Assembly: GCF_004359215.1 (NCBI RefSeq)
Contig: NW_027152213.1
Location: 357,639 to 374,485, forward strand
Source: Bremia lactucae
Lineage: Eukaryota > Oomycota > Peronosporomycetes > Peronosporales > Peronosporaceae
Direction of reading: 5' to 3'
DNA: 16,847 bases
The notes below the pieces were generated by a model. That model was given only the letters and a program-made list of their open reading frames with translations, did not search any database and was not told the DNA's origin. Positions 1-6,891 of this stretch are shown here, one piece after another. The position numbers were made by a program, and so were the translations under genes. Position 1 is the stretch's first letter. Each line of letters begins with the position of its first letter.

Positions 1-1031
1 GCAGAACTCATGCGTCTCGCACGCTGGTTCTTGCCATCGCCCTTTGGGAAGGGAGTCCTCTTGCTGGGCATTTTTGCCCCAGCAGGGACCCTGGCATAGC
101 AGCGAGCCATCATATGGCCGCGCTTGCCGCATTTAAAACAGACCACGTCTGCATTGCCCAACTCCATAGGAGTGGCATCTGTCCTCTCGGCCGACGGCTT
201 ATACCAAGCTGTCGCCGAGGCACTGTTGTAGGATTGCTCCTCAACTAAGGCAATTTGGATTGCCTCTTCCATCGTCGACGGCACCTTTCTGAAAAGGGCC
301 TGTCGCGATGGGCCATGCCGTAGTCCGTTCATAAACGTGGGCACCTTAATGTGCTCCGGAATCGGACCTACGGTTATGGACGCCGACAGCGAGCGCATCT
401 CTTGCACATACTCTTGCAGAGATCGCTTCGCCTGTCGCGGTCCAAAGAAGCGCGCCTGAAGCAGCACTTCGTTGTTCGGCGGCTGGTACATGGCGCGAAT
501 CTTTTTCTTAAAAATCGCCCATGTAGGGAACGCCTTTCTGTCCACCATAAGCGCCGAGTAAGCCCACTCTGAGACCTTATCGCGCAGGTACGACACCATC
601 CAGCTGTCGTCCTCAATGAGCTGCACCACACCACATTGCTCCACGGCTAACAGCCAGTGGACAATCGTGTGCGCCGCAGTTCCATCGAACTTGGGCGGGT
701 CCATCCGAATGGGCCTCGGCTGATGCGGCCGGGCAGAGAGCATCTCAACAGTCCTGTTGACAGCCTCGCTCCGAGCCTGCTCATGCCTCAGCTCATCCTG
801 AGTCTGAGTGACGGACTCCGCCGCAGCATGGCCCTGTGCCTCGGACGCGGCCCTCCGCTGTCCGAGAACGAGTGCCTCCAATTGCTCCAACTGAGCACCA
901 TGTTGCTCAGGAGGACTATTCAGGAGCCTGGCCAGGGCTTGTTCACCAAGTTCCTGCGCCATAATCCCTGCCACCTCCCGATGATGTTCGAAGAGGTGTA
1001 GGAAATGAGCCCAATCAATATTGAGGCTCAT
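1..1031 (-). CDS. Gag polyprotein of Ty3/gypsy element 1 (partial, open at window edge)
   Basis: Structural Gag protein expected to form the cytoplasmic virus-like particle and bind element RNA. The frame opens at ATG 1031-1029 (MSLNIDWAHFLHLFEHH) and stays open for 343 codons to base 1, so it is 3'-partial. Residues about 20-110 are Gln/Glu/Ala-rich and probably helical or coiled coil. Residues about 115-275 have the retrotransposon Gag (capsid) pattern: RMDPPKFDG, then SYLRDKVSEWAYSAL, then LQEYVQEMRSL, then FMNGLRHG. A CCHC zinc knuckle, CFKCGKRGHMMARC (C298, C301, H306, C311), binds nucleic acid. A basic tail follows (KRTPFPKGDGKNQRARR). There is no in-frame stop between knuckle and window edge, so Gag may be fused to Pol or end further left. 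The absence of lesions over 1 kb suggests recent activity. Confidence 0.9.
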   Translation of the reverse strand, partial: MSLNIDWAHFLHLFEHHREVAGIMAQELGEQALARLLNSPPEQHGAQLEQLEALVLGQRRAASEAQGHAAAESVTQTQDELRHEQARSEAVNRTVEMLSARPHQPRPIRMDPPKFDGTAAHTIVHWLLAVEQCGVVQLIEDDSWMVSYLRDKVSEWAYSALMVDRKAFPTWAIFKKKIRAMYQPPNNEVLLQARFFGPRQAKRSLQEYVQEMRSLSASITVGPIPEHIKVPTFMNGLRHGPSRQALFRKVPSTMEEAIQIALVEEQSYNSASATAWYKPSAERTDATPMELGNADVVCFKCGKRGHMMARCYARVPAGAKMPSKRTPFPKGDGKNQRARRMSS

Positions 1032-1070
1032 CCTCACGTACACACGCAGAGATGCGGATCGGGGGAAGGA

Positions 1071-1085
1071 CTTCGAGTGCTACCA
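1071..1085 (-). other. Primer-binding site of element 1
   Basis: Read on the minus strand, TGGTAGCACTCGAAG begins two bases (TT) inside the LTR edge. TGGTAGCA is complementary to an initiator-Met-type tRNA 3' end (TGCTACCA). The second element carries TGGTAGCACTCAAAG at the same relative position (14 of 15 identical), which supports the call and suggests both use the same tRNA primer. The exact tRNA needs the organism's own tRNA set. Confidence 0.75.
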
Positions 1086-1087
1086 AA

Positions 1088-1639
1088 TGTAGGCATGCAC
1101 GTCGTAATGCGGCCACGCTTTACTTAGGCACACACCCTAGCACAGCGAGGAAGCGGTTAAACCTGCTTCTCTTGCGTGCAGTGAGGTAGTTGTGGTGGGC
1201 GCGTTAGCGACCTCACCCAACACACTAAGAACTCTGGTTAAGTGTCGTCACGGGAGCGGTAATCCGTCTCCTCGTGCGCACTTACCAAGTAGGAAGTAGT
1301 TTTCAGACTGATTTATATTTAATATAATTAAATACAAATACCTATTTTTACCAATTAAAATGTTATCTCTATAGATAACATTTAATATGTATTGCGAGCG
1401 TATCTTCAGGATACCTCGCGTAACGGATGACGCTAGCCGTCATCACGGATGACGCTGGGCGTCATCCTTCCTAATGTGAATGCACCCATGTGCATCACAG
1501 CCACAAGGGTTGGTCACAAATGTGCACCACACCCAAGTGGTGGTTCTAATTACTTTAATTAAGTAATTAAACATCCCCTTAAGTACACCAAGTGTACTTC
1601 ACGGACTGTGTAACATTAGGGCAACTTTAGCCTGTTACA
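1088..1639 (-). repeat. 5' LTR of element 1 (552 bp)
   Basis: Bounded by TGTAACA (element-5' end, at 1639) and TGCCTACA (element-3' end, at 1088), giving the TG...CA ends of an LTR with short inverted termini TGTA/TACA. The right-hand limit is set by where similarity to the second copy (13838-14369) stops; the left by the adjacent PBS. The LTR is a chain of hairpins: 1361-1368/1373-1380, 1394-1404/1410-1419 (one bulged C), two 22-base modules at 1424-1467, 1480-1485/1490-1495, 1547-1555/1561-1569 and 1581-1588/1592-1599. The promoter and polyadenylation sites expected in an LTR were not resolved. Confidence 0.85.
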
Positions 1640-2015
1640 TGAGTAGTGCAACTGCCTGTGGACGCTTTGCTTTCTCATTCTATAGCTACCCCTACATTAA
1701 AGTTATTTGTTTGATAACTTAAATCCAAAGTGTTCCGAGCAGCAAGCAAGCACGATAATCTTTGTGCCAGTAACTGCGACGGATGTTCAAATAGATGATA
1801 GCTAAGGTCGAGTATAGCAAAAAAGACTGAATCGAGCGAAAGTCGATCGAAATAGTTTTTTTTTATGTTTAGCAGTCGGGTATGCGATAATAAATGGGTG
1901 CAGTAGGTAGAGAAAGAAATTTATTTTCTTTCACTGCAACACATTCCACTCAAATGTACTAGGTATACAAGACGGAAAAATCATCTCAATTGCAATTATG
2001 GTTGCAATTGTACGC
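1640..2015. other. Intergenic; no gene seen
   Basis: AT-rich flank between the LTR of element 1 and the acyltransferase pseudogene, with no convincing coding frame. It contains a T-run near 1855-1863 and a perfect hairpin at 1987-2010 (9-base arms CAATTGCAA/TTGCAATTG, 6-base loop) beside the broken 3' end of the pseudogene. Confidence 0.6.
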
Positions 2016-2837
2016 TCACAAAGCCAAAGCCTCGGAGAGTCTTACCCAGTCAAGCATAAATCCACGAAAAGACACACTTAAAATCATTGCAACGGCCAGC
2101 CTTTCTATGATTCGGAGAATACCTGTCCATTTGATCCACAAATCCGACTTGACGATAGCTGCAGCTCCGAACGAGCCCGCCACGAACGATGAAGGTGAGG
2201 AGCTAGGCCGATATGATCGATGCGTAACGTGGTGAACCGTTTGTAACAAACCCAACCGTTAAAGCGAGAGCCCAAAGCACCAGTGCTGATGCATTCCCAG
2301 CGTTCCCAGCACGAACACGGGAATGATAAAGTAATATTCGATCTCTAGGCAACGTCCAATATACGTTGATTAAATCCAGGGTAAAAGAGAAGCACTTTCC
2401 TCAGTTCATAGTATTCGGGCTTCTTCACGAAATAGTATCGTTTTTTCATGGCAAAGGGCATGATAAAAGCGCGATTGCCGTCAATGCAAAAAGCGGATAG
2501 ACGCGAAAAAAATCGTTTTTGATAGTCGACCAGAGTGATTGCCCCGGCTAAGTCCTTCTTTTTAGCCAATAGCATCATGCTTTTCTTTATAAACAGCCAC
2601 GTAAGCAGGAACGAAGACAATACAAAGAATACATCTACAGCCACTGAGCCAAGCGAAAGTCCTTGCGTCGGATACTTGTGCGAGTGTTGAACGACAACCA
2701 AAAATGGCTGCGACACCACAAACTCCATTGAGGAGCAAGATGTTTGTATGTGCAGCATTAGCTGGAGCTGCTTCAGCTACGGGCGCCTTAGCCGTATCTT
2801 CGTGACCAAGGAATGATTGTTTCTCAAATCTGTCCAA
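2016..2837 (-). pseudogene. Acyltransferase-3 (OafA/YrhL-like) membrane protein, broken
   Basis: Members of this family are multi-pass membrane enzymes that move acyl groups onto sugars or lipids. Fragments in successive minus-strand frames join into one family-like order: an N-terminal piece from about 2837 (KAPVAEAAPANAAHTN, then LLLNGVCGVAAI, like the LRGLAAL motif); after a frameshift near 2700, VVVQHSHKY and SVAVDVFFVLSSFLLTWLF (the hallmark VDVFFVLSSFL membrane segment); then KRYYFVKKPEYYELRKVLLF; then about 2365-2280, after another shift, WTLPR and EYYFIIPVFVLGTLG; then, in a further frame, SSFVAGSFGAAAIVKSDLW and ERLAVAMILSVSFRGF to the stop at 2016. At least three frame changes and no proper start (a TAA lies just before 2837) make it non-functional. 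Only the N-terminal half to two-thirds of a usual protein is represented. The family call is firm by motif; the substrate is unknown. Confidence 0.75.
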
Positions 2838-3381
2838 TTAGGTTGACGTCGCTTCGAGCTCAAGTCACTCACAAGAGAACATGCAATTCTTCGCCAATTG
2901 TTGAGTTTTCATTCGTGGCCTCCAACATCATGCTAGCTACGTTGATTTAATGGCAACACTTACACTAATGGTTTCCTTCGCACATGCCCAGCTGATTGCA
3001 TTTTTTTTTAATAAGTATTATCGTATTAAGTATTATTAACTATATTTTAACTCGATTCTCCACTTTGTTTTATTATCGAATCACAAAATTTCCTCATCAA
3101 TCCTCATTCGAACGCCAAAATACCGTCGGACACCAACTTTAAACAATATGACTTGTCTCGTGATGAAGGAAGAGAATCATTGGAGTAGAAGTTTTTTCTA
3201 TCTATATTTCAACCTTAGAAAAGAGCCCTAACCTCATTAATAAGTCAACCAATTGAAATCACGTTGTGATAACTTAAGCCCAATGTACTTACTTTTATTT
3301 AAGTTCCGCCAATTACAAACAAGCTTGCGAGATTTTGGATAAATCATGATAGGATGAGCATTGGATTTGGGTGTACAGTAA
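2838..3381. other. AT-rich intergenic region upstream of H2B
   Basis: No coding frame recognised. The region is AT-rich, with an A/T-dominated patch at about 3000-3060, and should carry the upstream regulatory sequence of the H2B gene. A CCAAT-like string occurs near 3310 (CGCCAATTAC); its use is not established. Confidence 0.5.
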
Positions 3382-3397
3382 CATCATTTATCAATTT
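3382..3397 (+). promoter_or_regulatory. Oomycete initiator-type core promoter of H2B
   Basis: CATCATTTATCAATTT matches the 16-base oomycete transcription-start consensus GCTCATTYYNCAWTTT at 13 of 16 positions (mismatches at positions 1, 2 and 9). It lies 25 bases before the H2B ATG, a plausible short 5' UTR. It also falls between the upstream in-frame ATG (3354) and the H2B ATG (3423), so a transcript starting here would exclude the longer reading. Confidence 0.65.
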
Positions 3398-3422
3398 GCT
3401 GAACGACTCAAACTACTCCATA

Positions 3423-3776
3423 ATGGCGAAAACCCCATCCAAAAAAGCTGCAAAGACGATTGCTAAGACCGGAAAAGGAAAGGGCAAGGGGAAGAAGCGT
3501 GTAGAATCGTACTCTACCTATATTTACAAGGTTCTTCGTCAAGTTCATCCGGATACGGGAATTAGCAAGCGGGGCATGTCAATTATGAACTCTTTTATCA
3601 ATGATATCTTTGAGCGCATCGCATCCGAGGCTGGAAAACTATCGCGTTACAATAAGAAGTCAACCCTTTCTAGTCGCGAGATTCAGACTGCCGTTCGACT
3701 CATGCTCCCCGGAGAACTTGCCAAGCATGCCGTATCAGAGGGCACCAAGGCTGTTACCAAGTTCACTGCTGCGTAA
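3423..3776 (+). CDS. Histone H2B
   Basis: Core nucleosome protein that pairs with H2A to wrap DNA in the nucleus. It is 117 residues with no intron, the usual length for a protist H2B. Residues 1-27 are the Lys-rich tail ([11 protein letters not shown], then [10 protein letters not shown]), a target for acetylation. Residues 28-117 are the histone fold, with hallmark strings [58 protein letters not shown] and [13 protein letters not shown]113 is the Lys that is ubiquitinated in other eukaryotes; the residue after it is Phe where animals and yeast have Tyr. ATG 3423 was chosen over the in-frame ATG 3354 because MAKTPSKK is a normal H2B start and the 23 extra residues look unlike a histone tail. 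No other histone gene is nearby; it stands alone between repeats. A possible poly(A) signal AATAAA is at 3952-3957. Confidence 0.97.
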   Translation: MAKTPSKKAAKTIAKTGKGKGKGKKRVESYSTYIYKVLRQVHPDTGISKRGMSIMNSFINDIFERIASEAGKLSRYNKKSTLSSREIQTAVRLMLPGELAKHAVSEGTKAVTKFTAA

Positions 3777-4573
3777 CTTCGAACCTCAGCTGTTCAACCT
3801 ACCCAAGTTCAGGCTTTTGAGTGTATAGCATTTAAGTTGATCTTGCCCGATCACCAGTCCAGTATCCACCACAGGATTATGCACATTTGGCACGTCACGA
3901 TTAAGCTGAAGATATTTACCTTTTTTGTTAAGTAGGCTAGTATGTGTTGTTAATAAAAATAGTAAAAATTGTGCCCGAAGAAATAACACAACTTCTTCCA
4001 CCAACTGTACCAACTCTATAATAAATATAAGATTTGCTCGCCACAGGAATTCCTAGAAAAAAACATTCTGCAACGACCGAAATATAAAGTTCGATGCCGG
4101 CATGTACAGTAGGTATGCCGAGTTTGAGACGTAAAGACAAACGTCAGTCATATTGCGATTATATAGTCAAGATTGCGCAGTTTAAATGCGCAATCTTGGA
4201 AAAGTGCGACGACTAACGCACGGGAAAGCATGCTACTTGTGTTTAGTAAATGCAAACAAGTTATACGCTTGCTTTAAAGATAGTTAAAATTAAACCGTAG
4301 AATTCACTTTTAAGACAAAATGAAGCCATATGTTATTTGTGTGCCAGAATATATAAATGTCCTTATGTTGACTCTTCGAGAGGTGATAGCTTAGAGCCAC
4401 GTGAATGATTAATTGTATGCGTATAGTGTTAGAAAAATTGCTGCTCATACCTTACGCTTTGTATCCACGAAAACCGCTACCGAATACATTTAAGCTACAT
4501 TCCAATAAGTGACAATTTCATACAGATCTTGACAGAGATTGTAACGGGTGTCCCGATTTATAACTATTATTTC
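3777..4573. other. H2B 3' flank and intergenic; no gene seen
   Basis: AT-rich sequence with no convincing coding frame. It should hold the H2B 3' UTR. A perfect inverted repeat lies at 4168-4198. At 4540 a string TGTAACGGGTG, closely resembling the start of the LTR at 4579, may mark an older, related LTR into which the next insertion landed. Confidence 0.55.
4168..4198. repeat. Perfect inverted repeat (12-base arms, 7-base loop)
   Basis: CAAGATTGCGCA (4168-4179) and its exact reverse complement TGCGCAATCTTG (4187-4198) flank GTTTAAA. It is about 390 bases past the H2B stop. The size does not match the 6-bp-stem, 4-nt-loop histone mRNA 3' hairpin, so it is probably unrelated to histone processing. 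Confidence 0.7.
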
Positions 4574-4684
4574 CTATCTGTAACGGGGTGTATCGTTACA
4601 TGAAATTAATACTTAAAGGTTGTTAATTAATATATTATCTAAAAGGTAGATAATATTTGGAGGATATTACTTTATATAGTAATA

Positions 4685-4889
4685 TCCTGAATTCTTATCC
4701 ATAAATAGGTATAGACCATTATGTCTATTTATTCCGCAGACTAATCAGCTGTAGAAGTAATCAAAGAGAGTTACAAGATAAGATAGATAAGAATTCATTT
4801 ACATGTTTAGTATTAGTTTATAGTTAAGTCAGCATTTACAAAGATAGATTAAGAGACACTTAACTATATTAATACAGTTTTCATTTTAC
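4685..4889 (+). repeat. 205-bp direct repeat, left copy (abuts assembly gap)
   Basis: Identical by eye to 5580-5784 over the full 205 bases. It ends exactly where the N run begins. It is an internal segment of the LTR bounded at 4579 and 5924. Confidence 0.95.
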
Positions 4890-5579
4890 NNNNNNNNNNN
4901 NNNNNNNNNNNNNNNNNNNNNNNNNNNNNNNNNNNNNNNNNNNNNNNNNNNNNNNNNNNNNNNNNNNNNNNNNNNNNNNNNNNNNNNNNNNNNNNNNNNN
5001 NNNNNNNNNNNNNNNNNNNNNNNNNNNNNNNNNNNNNNNNNNNNNNNNNNNNNNNNNNNNNNNNNNNNNNNNNNNNNNNNNNNNNNNNNNNNNNNNNNNN
5101 NNNNNNNNNNNNNNNNNNNNNNNNNNNNNNNNNNNNNNNNNNNNNNNNNNNNNNNNNNNNNNNNNNNNNNNNNNNNNNNNNNNNNNNNNNNNNNNNNNNN
5201 NNNNNNNNNNNNNNNNNNNNNNNNNNNNNNNNNNNNNNNNNNNNNNNNNNNNNNNNNNNNNNNNNNNNNNNNNNNNNNNNNNNNNNNNNNNNNNNNNNNN
5301 NNNNNNNNNNNNNNNNNNNNNNNNNNNNNNNNNNNNNNNNNNNNNNNNNNNNNNNNNNNNNNNNNNNNNNNNNNNNNNNNNNNNNNNNNNNNNNNNNNNN
5401 NNNNNNNNNNNNNNNNNNNNNNNNNNNNNNNNNNNNNNNNNNNNNNNNNNNNNNNNNNNNNNNNNNNNNNNNNNNNNNNNNNNNNNNNNNNNNNNNNNNN
5501 NNNNNNNNNNNNNNNNNNNNNNNNNNNNNNNNNNNNNNNNNNNNNNNNNNNNNNNNNNNNNNNNNNNNNNNNNNNNNNN
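4890..5579. other. Assembly gap (690 N)
   Basis: An unbroken run of N. Reading frames that span it are artefacts. The gap is bordered on both sides by the same 205-base sequence. Confidence 1.
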
Positions 5580-5784
5580 TCCTGAATTCTTATCCATAAA
5601 TAGGTATAGACCATTATGTCTATTTATTCCGCAGACTAATCAGCTGTAGAAGTAATCAAAGAGAGTTACAAGATAAGATAGATAAGAATTCATTTACATG
5701 TTTAGTATTAGTTTATAGTTAAGTCAGCATTTACAAAGATAGATTAAGAGACACTTAACTATATTAATACAGTTTTCATTTTAC
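5580..5784 (+). repeat. 205-bp direct repeat, right copy (abuts assembly gap)
   Basis: Identical by eye to 4685-4889, beginning at the first base after the N run. It continues into the LTR 3' part (5785-5924), which holds hairpins at 5786-5793/5803-5810, 5825-5831/5833-5839 and 5884-5894/5898-5908. Confidence 0.95.
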
Positions 5785-5981
5785 CCTCTTAAGTTAACTT
5801 GTCTTAAGAGAAATCTTCCTCTATACGTACAGTGTACGTCACCTAACGAAAGGCAGCACTCACAACTGAAGCAGTGTGAAGTGGACTTGTACTGAAACAG
5901 TACAAGTCGCAGTGCCCCGTTACACTATCAGAGGAATTATAAAATATTATTGGGCGTTGATCGATATCCACCCTCTTACTA

Positions 5982-6016
5982 TATTAGGCAATACTTCCAA
6001 CATTATTAGGCAATAC
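5982..6016 (+). repeat. Short direct repeat, TATTAGGCAATAC twice
   Basis: TATTAGGCAATAC occurs at 5982-5994 and 6004-6016, a 22-base period. It lies in the flank of the LTR insertion, about 140 bases before the small ORF at 6154. No function is evident. Confidence 0.6.
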
Positions 6017-6153
6017 ATTGATCACCTCTAACCCCTAACATCCACCCAATACAAGCACAACACTTCCACCCCCAATCATTATTTCCATAGCGCCATTCTC
6101 CACCCATACATTCCGATACACATCGCGTTGTCTATCTCTTTACCCTCAATAAA

Positions 6154-6321
6154 ATGTCTTCCACCATTCCGCCTATACCTGAGCTAGTCTATGGCTCGCT
6201 GGAAGCGGCCACAGACGCGATCACGCGCCATGCTCGTGAAGCAGGCTACGCAGTGTTTACCAAGAAAAGGAAACGTGTCGCCAACGAACCCGATGGAGAC
6301 ATCAAGTCAGTCAATAAATAA
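6154..6321 (+). CDS. Short ORF resembling a FAR1/MULE transposase N-terminus (fragment)
   Basis: A 55-codon frame from ATG 6154 to TAA 6319-6321. The protein begins MSSTIPPIPELVYGS and continues EAATDAITRHAREAGYAV, then FTKKRKRV. The pattern 'aromatic-x-S-x-EAA-x-x-A-I-x-x-HA-x-x-x-GYAV' followed by Lys/Arg-rich sequence resembles the start of the FAR1-type DNA-binding region common in oomycete Mutator-like transposases. If so, the zinc-binding core and DDE catalytic domain are missing and this is a 5' remnant. The run KKRKR could act as a nuclear signal. It may instead be an unrelated small gene; no partner sequence lies downstream. The resemblance is from pattern memory, not a search. Confidence 0.45.
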   Translation: MSSTIPPIPELVYGSLEAATDAITRHAREAGYAVFTKKRKRVANEPDGDIKSVNK

Positions 6322-6361
6322 GTACGAGGACTTTATATCTTATAAATTTTGACTAATTACT

Positions 6362-6389
6362 TCAATATTACCAAATTTGGTAATATTGA
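6362..6389. repeat. Perfect 28-base palindrome
   Basis: TCAATATTACCAAA (6362-6375) is followed at once by its exact reverse complement TTTGGTAATATTGA (6376-6389), with no spacer. It lies 40 bases after the stop of the small ORF. It could be a dimeric protein-binding site, a cruciform, or two fused inverted repeat ends of a DNA transposon. Confidence 0.8.
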
Positions 6390-6659
6390 CGAAACAAGAC
6401 ATTAGATCTAGTGCTTCAATATATTTAATAACTAATTATGCAATGCGCCTTCTTGCGCGACGCCTAATCGTTTTGTGTAACGATTGGCGGGGCTGGTTTA
6501 AGGGTAAAACAACCAAGCTCAAAGCGGCCTCAGTCTTTGCAAACGAGCCATGCTCTAGCGACTTAAAAACATTACAAGGAACCAGTTAATTCTGAAAAAA
6601 TACTTTTCGTGATTATTTAGCACTGATAACATTTCAATTTTTCATTAAAGTCTCATTAT
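6390..6659. other. No gene seen between palindrome and truncated LTR
   Basis: The 3' LTR of element 2 (13351-13801) has no recognisable counterpart here, so the first ~280 bases of the 5' LTR have been replaced or deleted. A frame at 6377-6589 exists but its composition resembles no family I know. Confidence 0.5.
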
Positions 6660-6831
6660 CTAGTTGCGACTTGGTTCTACGAACCCCTAAATCTCTTGAA
6701 CTAAGTTTCACTAAGCTTTAATAGCTTGTACGACTCATTGAGTTGTTAAACCTATTAGTTCTATAGAAGTAAGTGACTCTTTGAGTCAAAAGGTCTTCCC
6801 CTGACTTACGGAGCAAGGTAGTTCCGCAACA
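6660..6831 (+). repeat. 5' LTR remnant of element 2
   Basis: Matches the last ~170 bases of the 3' LTR (about 13628-13801). Shared strings include CGAACCCCT, TAGCTTGTACGACTCATT, TTTGAGTCAA and GCAAGGTAG. It ends CCGCAACA like the 3' copy, then CC, then the PBS. The upstream part of the LTR is absent. Confidence 0.88.
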
Positions 6832-6833
6832 CC

Positions 6834-6848
6834 TGGTAGCACTCAAAG
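6834..6848 (+). other. Primer-binding site of element 2
   Basis: TGGTAGCACTCAAAG, two bases after the LTR end; 14 of 15 identical to the PBS of element 1. It is complementary to a tRNA ending CTTTGAGTGCTACCA, consistent with an initiator-Met-type primer. Confidence 0.78.
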
Positions 6849-6891
6849 TTAATCTAGGCTTGGGTCTGTATAATAGTAAGCCTCTGATAGA

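Larger units (their letters stand above)
1..1639 (-). mobile_element. Ty3/gypsy LTR retrotransposon, 5' portion (element 1)
   Basis: Read on the minus strand, this is the 5' end of an LTR retrotransposon: LTR (1639 to 1088), a two-base spacer, a tRNA primer-binding site, a leader of about 40 bases, then an uninterrupted Gag frame that leaves the window at base 1. Protease, RT and integrase would lie outside to the left. No stop or frameshift is visible, unlike the other two elements here, so this is the youngest-looking copy. A related LTR sits at 13838-14369. Assignment to Ty3/gypsy rests on the Gag type and the PBS; no pol sequence is visible to confirm it. Confidence 0.85.
4574..5929. mobile_element. 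LTR insertion with CTATC target-site duplication (solo LTR, or element with missing interior)
   Basis: The insertion spans 4579-5924 and begins TGTAACGGGG and ends CCCCGTTACA, a perfect 10-base inverted terminus. It is flanked directly by the same 5 bases, CTATC, at 4574-4578 and 5925-5929. That combination shows an integrase-mediated insertion whose two outer ends are intact. The middle is a run of N, and the sequence on its two sides is the same 205 bases. Merging those copies gives one LTR of about 451 bp, so it could be a solo LTR; otherwise it is a full element with 5' and 3' LTRs and a missing interior. No coding sequence is visible, so Copia and Gypsy cannot be told apart. Confidence 0.85.

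Noticed and set aside
351..1001. Plus-strand frames at 351-572 and 657-1001
   Set aside because: The minus strand carries an uninterrupted Gag with a zinc knuckle; these are shadows.
1990..2235. 81-codon plus-strand frame
   Set aside because: It is opposite the acyltransferase pseudogene, whose minus-strand reading is clearly family-like.
3354..3422. N-terminal extension of H2B from the upstream ATG
   Set aside because: The 23 residues are hydrophobic and polar, unlike a histone tail, and the initiator-like element lies downstream of that ATG.
3601..4140. Frames overlapping or following H2B (3601-3828, 3786-4013, 3937-4140)
   Set aside because: The first is an out-of-frame shadow of H2B; the others are AT-rich chance frames without motifs.
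4168..4198. Histone mRNA 3' stem-loop
   Set aside because: The 12-bp stem with a 7-base loop, about 390 bases after the stop, does not match the short conserved histone hairpin.
4881..5614. Two minus-strand frames of about 240 codons across 4881-5614
   Set aside because: They consist almost entirely of N and exist only because the gap contains no stop codons.
5982..6016. CRISPR-like short repeat
   Set aside because: There are only two 13-base copies in a eukaryotic repeat region, with no array.
6377..6589. 70-codon plus-strand frame
   Set aside because: It begins inside the palindrome, has no recognised motif and ordinary length for chance.
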